In this document: one piece after another, positions 62,631 through 64,000 of the stretch
How the letters are laid out: the number at the start of each line of letters is the position of its first letter
How positions within the stretch are numbered: the first letter of the stretch is position 1
DNA from: Ovoidimarina sp038744785
GTDB lineage: Bacteria > Pseudomonadota > Alphaproteobacteria > Rhodobacterales > Rhodobacteraceae
NCBI GenBank assembly: GCA_038744785.1
Contig: JBCDLX010000019.1
Coordinates: 1-64,000, forward strand
Direction: 5' to 3'
DNA length: 64,000 bases
Notes under the pieces: generated by a model
What the model was told of the DNA's origin: nothing
The model's database searches: none
Seen by the model: the letters and a program-made list of their open reading frames with translations, nothing else
Made by a program: the position numbers and the translations under genes

Positions 62631-63182
62631 CTAACGCGCGATTGCGATCAGCGCCAGCACCAATAAGGCGACGCCCGCAAACGCACTTAGCAGTCCCCAG
62701 GGCGGTTTTGGGCGGGGGCGGGCTGTCGCCTCTTCTTCATGCGTTCCAATCCCGCCCTTGGCGGCTTCCGACTGAATGGGTTCAAATATCCCGGCGCCAG
62801 GGTCTTCCCGGTAGGTTCCAATTAATGTGACCTGGCGGCCGGGCTTCAGGACCTGTTCCTGACTGGCAAAGGCCGTGGACCACATGATCAGAACCCGACC
62901 CGAAAGCGCATCAAGCCGGGCCCTGTCGCGATTGACCAAAGCCTCGGGCAGCCCCAATCCGTCCACAAGATACGTTGATAGACCCAGCGACTTGACGGCC
63001 TCGACATCGATGACCTCAAGGTGTTCGTGGTCAAGCGTCGTCGCGCCCAGCGCAGTTTCCAGGAGCCGGTCCGACTTGGCTGTTTCGGTCTCCCACACTT
63101 TTGCCTCATCCGGCGGCAGATTGATGGCAAAGATTCTTACGGTGCCGTGCTCGGTCGCGGTGATTGGAATTTCGACGCTCAT
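62631..63182 (-). CDS. C-terminally anchored membrane protein between pyrB and pyrC-like gene
   Basis: 183 residues. A soluble part of about 160 residues is followed by a single hydrophobic helix (GLLSAFAGVALLVLALIAIA), which would place a tail-anchor in the membrane with the domain on the cytoplasmic side. No recognised domain. The ATG overlaps the pyrB stop as ATGA (63179-63182) and the pyrC-like gene follows after 9 nt, so it is part of the pyrimidine operon. Function unknown. Confidence 0.75.
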   Translation of the reverse strand: MSVEIPITATEHGTVRIFAINLPPDEAKVWETETAKSDRLLETALGATTLDHEHLEVIDVEAVKSLGLSTYLVDGLGLPEALVNRDRARLDALSGRVLIMWSTAFASQEQVLKPGRQVTLIGTYREDPGAGIFEPIQSEAAKGGIGTHEEEATARPRPKPPWGLLSAFAGVALLVLALIAIAR

Positions 63183-64000
63183 GCCACCACCTCGCGGGGC
63201 CGTGCGCGCATGTTCCGGGCAAGCAGGTCCATCGCCGCCATGCGCACCGCAACCCCCATTTCAACCTGCTCCTGGATGACCGACCGGTTGATGTCATCGG
63301 CAATTGTGCCGTCGATCTCGACGCCGCGGTTCATTGGGCCAGGATGCATCACGATGGCATCCGGCGCGGCGTGCGCAAGTTTCGCGGCGTCGAGGCCAAA
63401 GCGATGGTAGTATTCGCGTTCAGAGGGAATGAACCCGCCATCCATGCGTTCGCGCTGTAGCCGGAGCATCATGACCACATCCGCGTCTTTCAGACCCTTG
63501 GCCATATCGCCCGTGATTTCGACCCCCCAATCGGCGACGCCTGCAGGCATCAGTGTTGGCGGTCCGACAAGGGTCACACGGTTTTCCATCTTTCCAAGCA
63601 GTAAAATGTTTGACCGCGCGACGCGCGAATGCGCGATGTCACCGCAGATCGCAATGCGAAGCCGGTGCAAGCGGCCCTTCGCGCGTCGGATCGTCAACGC
63701 GTCCAGAAGCGCTTGGGTGGGGTGTTCGTGGCGTCCGTCTCCGGCATTCAGCACCGCGCAGTTCACCTTCTGGGCCAGAAGGTCCACCGCGCCCGAATGC
63801 GGGTGCCGCACGACCAGCAGGTCCGGATGCATGGCATTCAGCGTCAACGCGGTATCGATCAGCGTTTCGCCTTTCTTCACCGAAGACGCGGCCATTGTCA
63901 TGTTCATGACATCGGCGCCCAACCGCTTTCCTGCAATCTCGAAACTTGCCTGGGTGCGCGTCGACGCCTCAAAAAACATATTGATCTGCGTAAGGCCAGC
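63179..64000 (-). CDS. pyrB: Aspartate carbamoyltransferase, catalytic subunit, 5' end cut by window edge
   Basis: About 273 codons visible, lacking roughly the first 40. The carbamoyl-phosphate loop FFEASTRTQASFE has the STRT residues (the following Arg is Gln here), and GDGRHEHPTQALLDAL includes the catalytic His. The C-terminal GPMNRGVEIDG is typical. Condenses carbamoyl phosphate and aspartate in pyrimidine synthesis. Head of the operon that includes the membrane protein, pyrC-like and GNAT genes. Confidence 0.95.
   Translation of the reverse strand, partial: AGLTQINMFFEASTRTQASFEIAGKRLGADVMNMTMAASSVKKGETLIDTALTLNAMHPDLLVVRHPHSGAVDLLAQKVNCAVLNAGDGRHEHPTQALLDALTIRRAKGRLHRLRIAICGDIAHSRVARSNILLLGKMENRVTLVGPPTLMPAGVADWGVEITGDMAKGLKDADVVMMLRLQRERMDGGFIPSEREYYHRFGLDAAKLAHAAPDAIVMHPGPMNRGVEIDGTIADDINRSVIQEQVEMGVAVRMAAMDLLARNMRARPREVVA

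Noticed and set aside
1..64000. CRISPR array, phage genes, transposases, rRNA
   Set aside because: No regular spaced repeats and no matching protein signatures seen on either strand.

Overview
The window reads as a chromosomal segment of a marine-type alphaproteobacterium of the Rhodobacteraceae (Roseobacter group). This rests on recognisable gene arrangements and protein sequences: tamA-tamB followed by rsfS and rlmH, leuCD and leuB split by a few genes, serC-serA near serB, a plsY/pyrC-like/pyrB cluster, a Ugp glycerol-3-phosphate transporter, an aquaporin next to homogentisate dioxygenase, and a GC-rich coding style with frequent GTG starts and 4-nt stop/start overlaps. The genus cannot be fixed from the sequence alone. 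Both ends cut genes: an FAD monooxygenase at the left and pyrB at the right.

Layout. 0-4.1 kb (minus strand) is a tightly coupled aromatic-catabolism operon: hmgA, a 34-residue membrane microprotein, an MBL-fold protein, a DinB-fold protein and a flavin monooxygenase; a palindrome lies between hmgA and the divergent aqpZ. 4.3-13.1 kb holds aqpZ, rlmH, rsfS and the TamAB envelope-assembly pair. 13.4-23.2 kb carries leuCD, a membrane protein, an EEP-fold nuclease/phosphatase-like protein, an epimerase-like protein with a divergent LysR regulator, leuB, a SYLF protein, a DUF6151 protein, a DMT exporter and tRNA-Pro(CGG). 23.3-28 kb holds a Nudix protein and ugpBAEC. 28.2-36.8 kb looks accessory: an epoxide-hydrolase-like enzyme, three small regulator/target pairs (TetR with NmrA-like, MarR with ABA4-like, LysR with an NAD(P)-binding protein), a broken VOC gene, an exported VOC protein with a YafY/WYL regulator, a GNAT protein and a flavodoxin. 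36.9-40.2 kb has envelope and small genes, including a histone-H1-like Lys/Ala/Pro protein. 40.2-48.1 kb holds serA, serC and serB, with serB separated from serC by a 4-kb block (an unknown exported protein, a HugZ-like protein, SbmA/BacA). 48.1-64 kb is core metabolism: mutS, maeB, msrA, argG, ilvA, accA, glycerate 2-kinase, plsY and a pyrimidine cluster.

How parts work together. The three steps from 3-phosphoglycerate to serine are all here (SerA, SerC, SerB), and a glycerate 2-kinase is also present. LeuC, LeuD and LeuB complete the two steps after isopropylmalate synthase. PyrB sits with a dihydroorotase homologue that has lost most of its catalytic residues and so is probably a structural partner. 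The most unusual points are the hmgA operon with its coupled microprotein and a modified MBL metal motif; an identical TTGCATCTGCAA operator core upstream of hmgA and upstream of a MarR gene 28 kb away; the catalytically degenerate pyrC; a probable serC leader RNA; a CTGA junction that may start the EEP gene; and a row of regulator-plus-oxidoreductase modules. I found no CRISPR array, transposase, integrase, phage gene or rRNA. No clear, wholly new multi-gene system is demonstrable; the hmgA operon is the best candidate for undescribed function.
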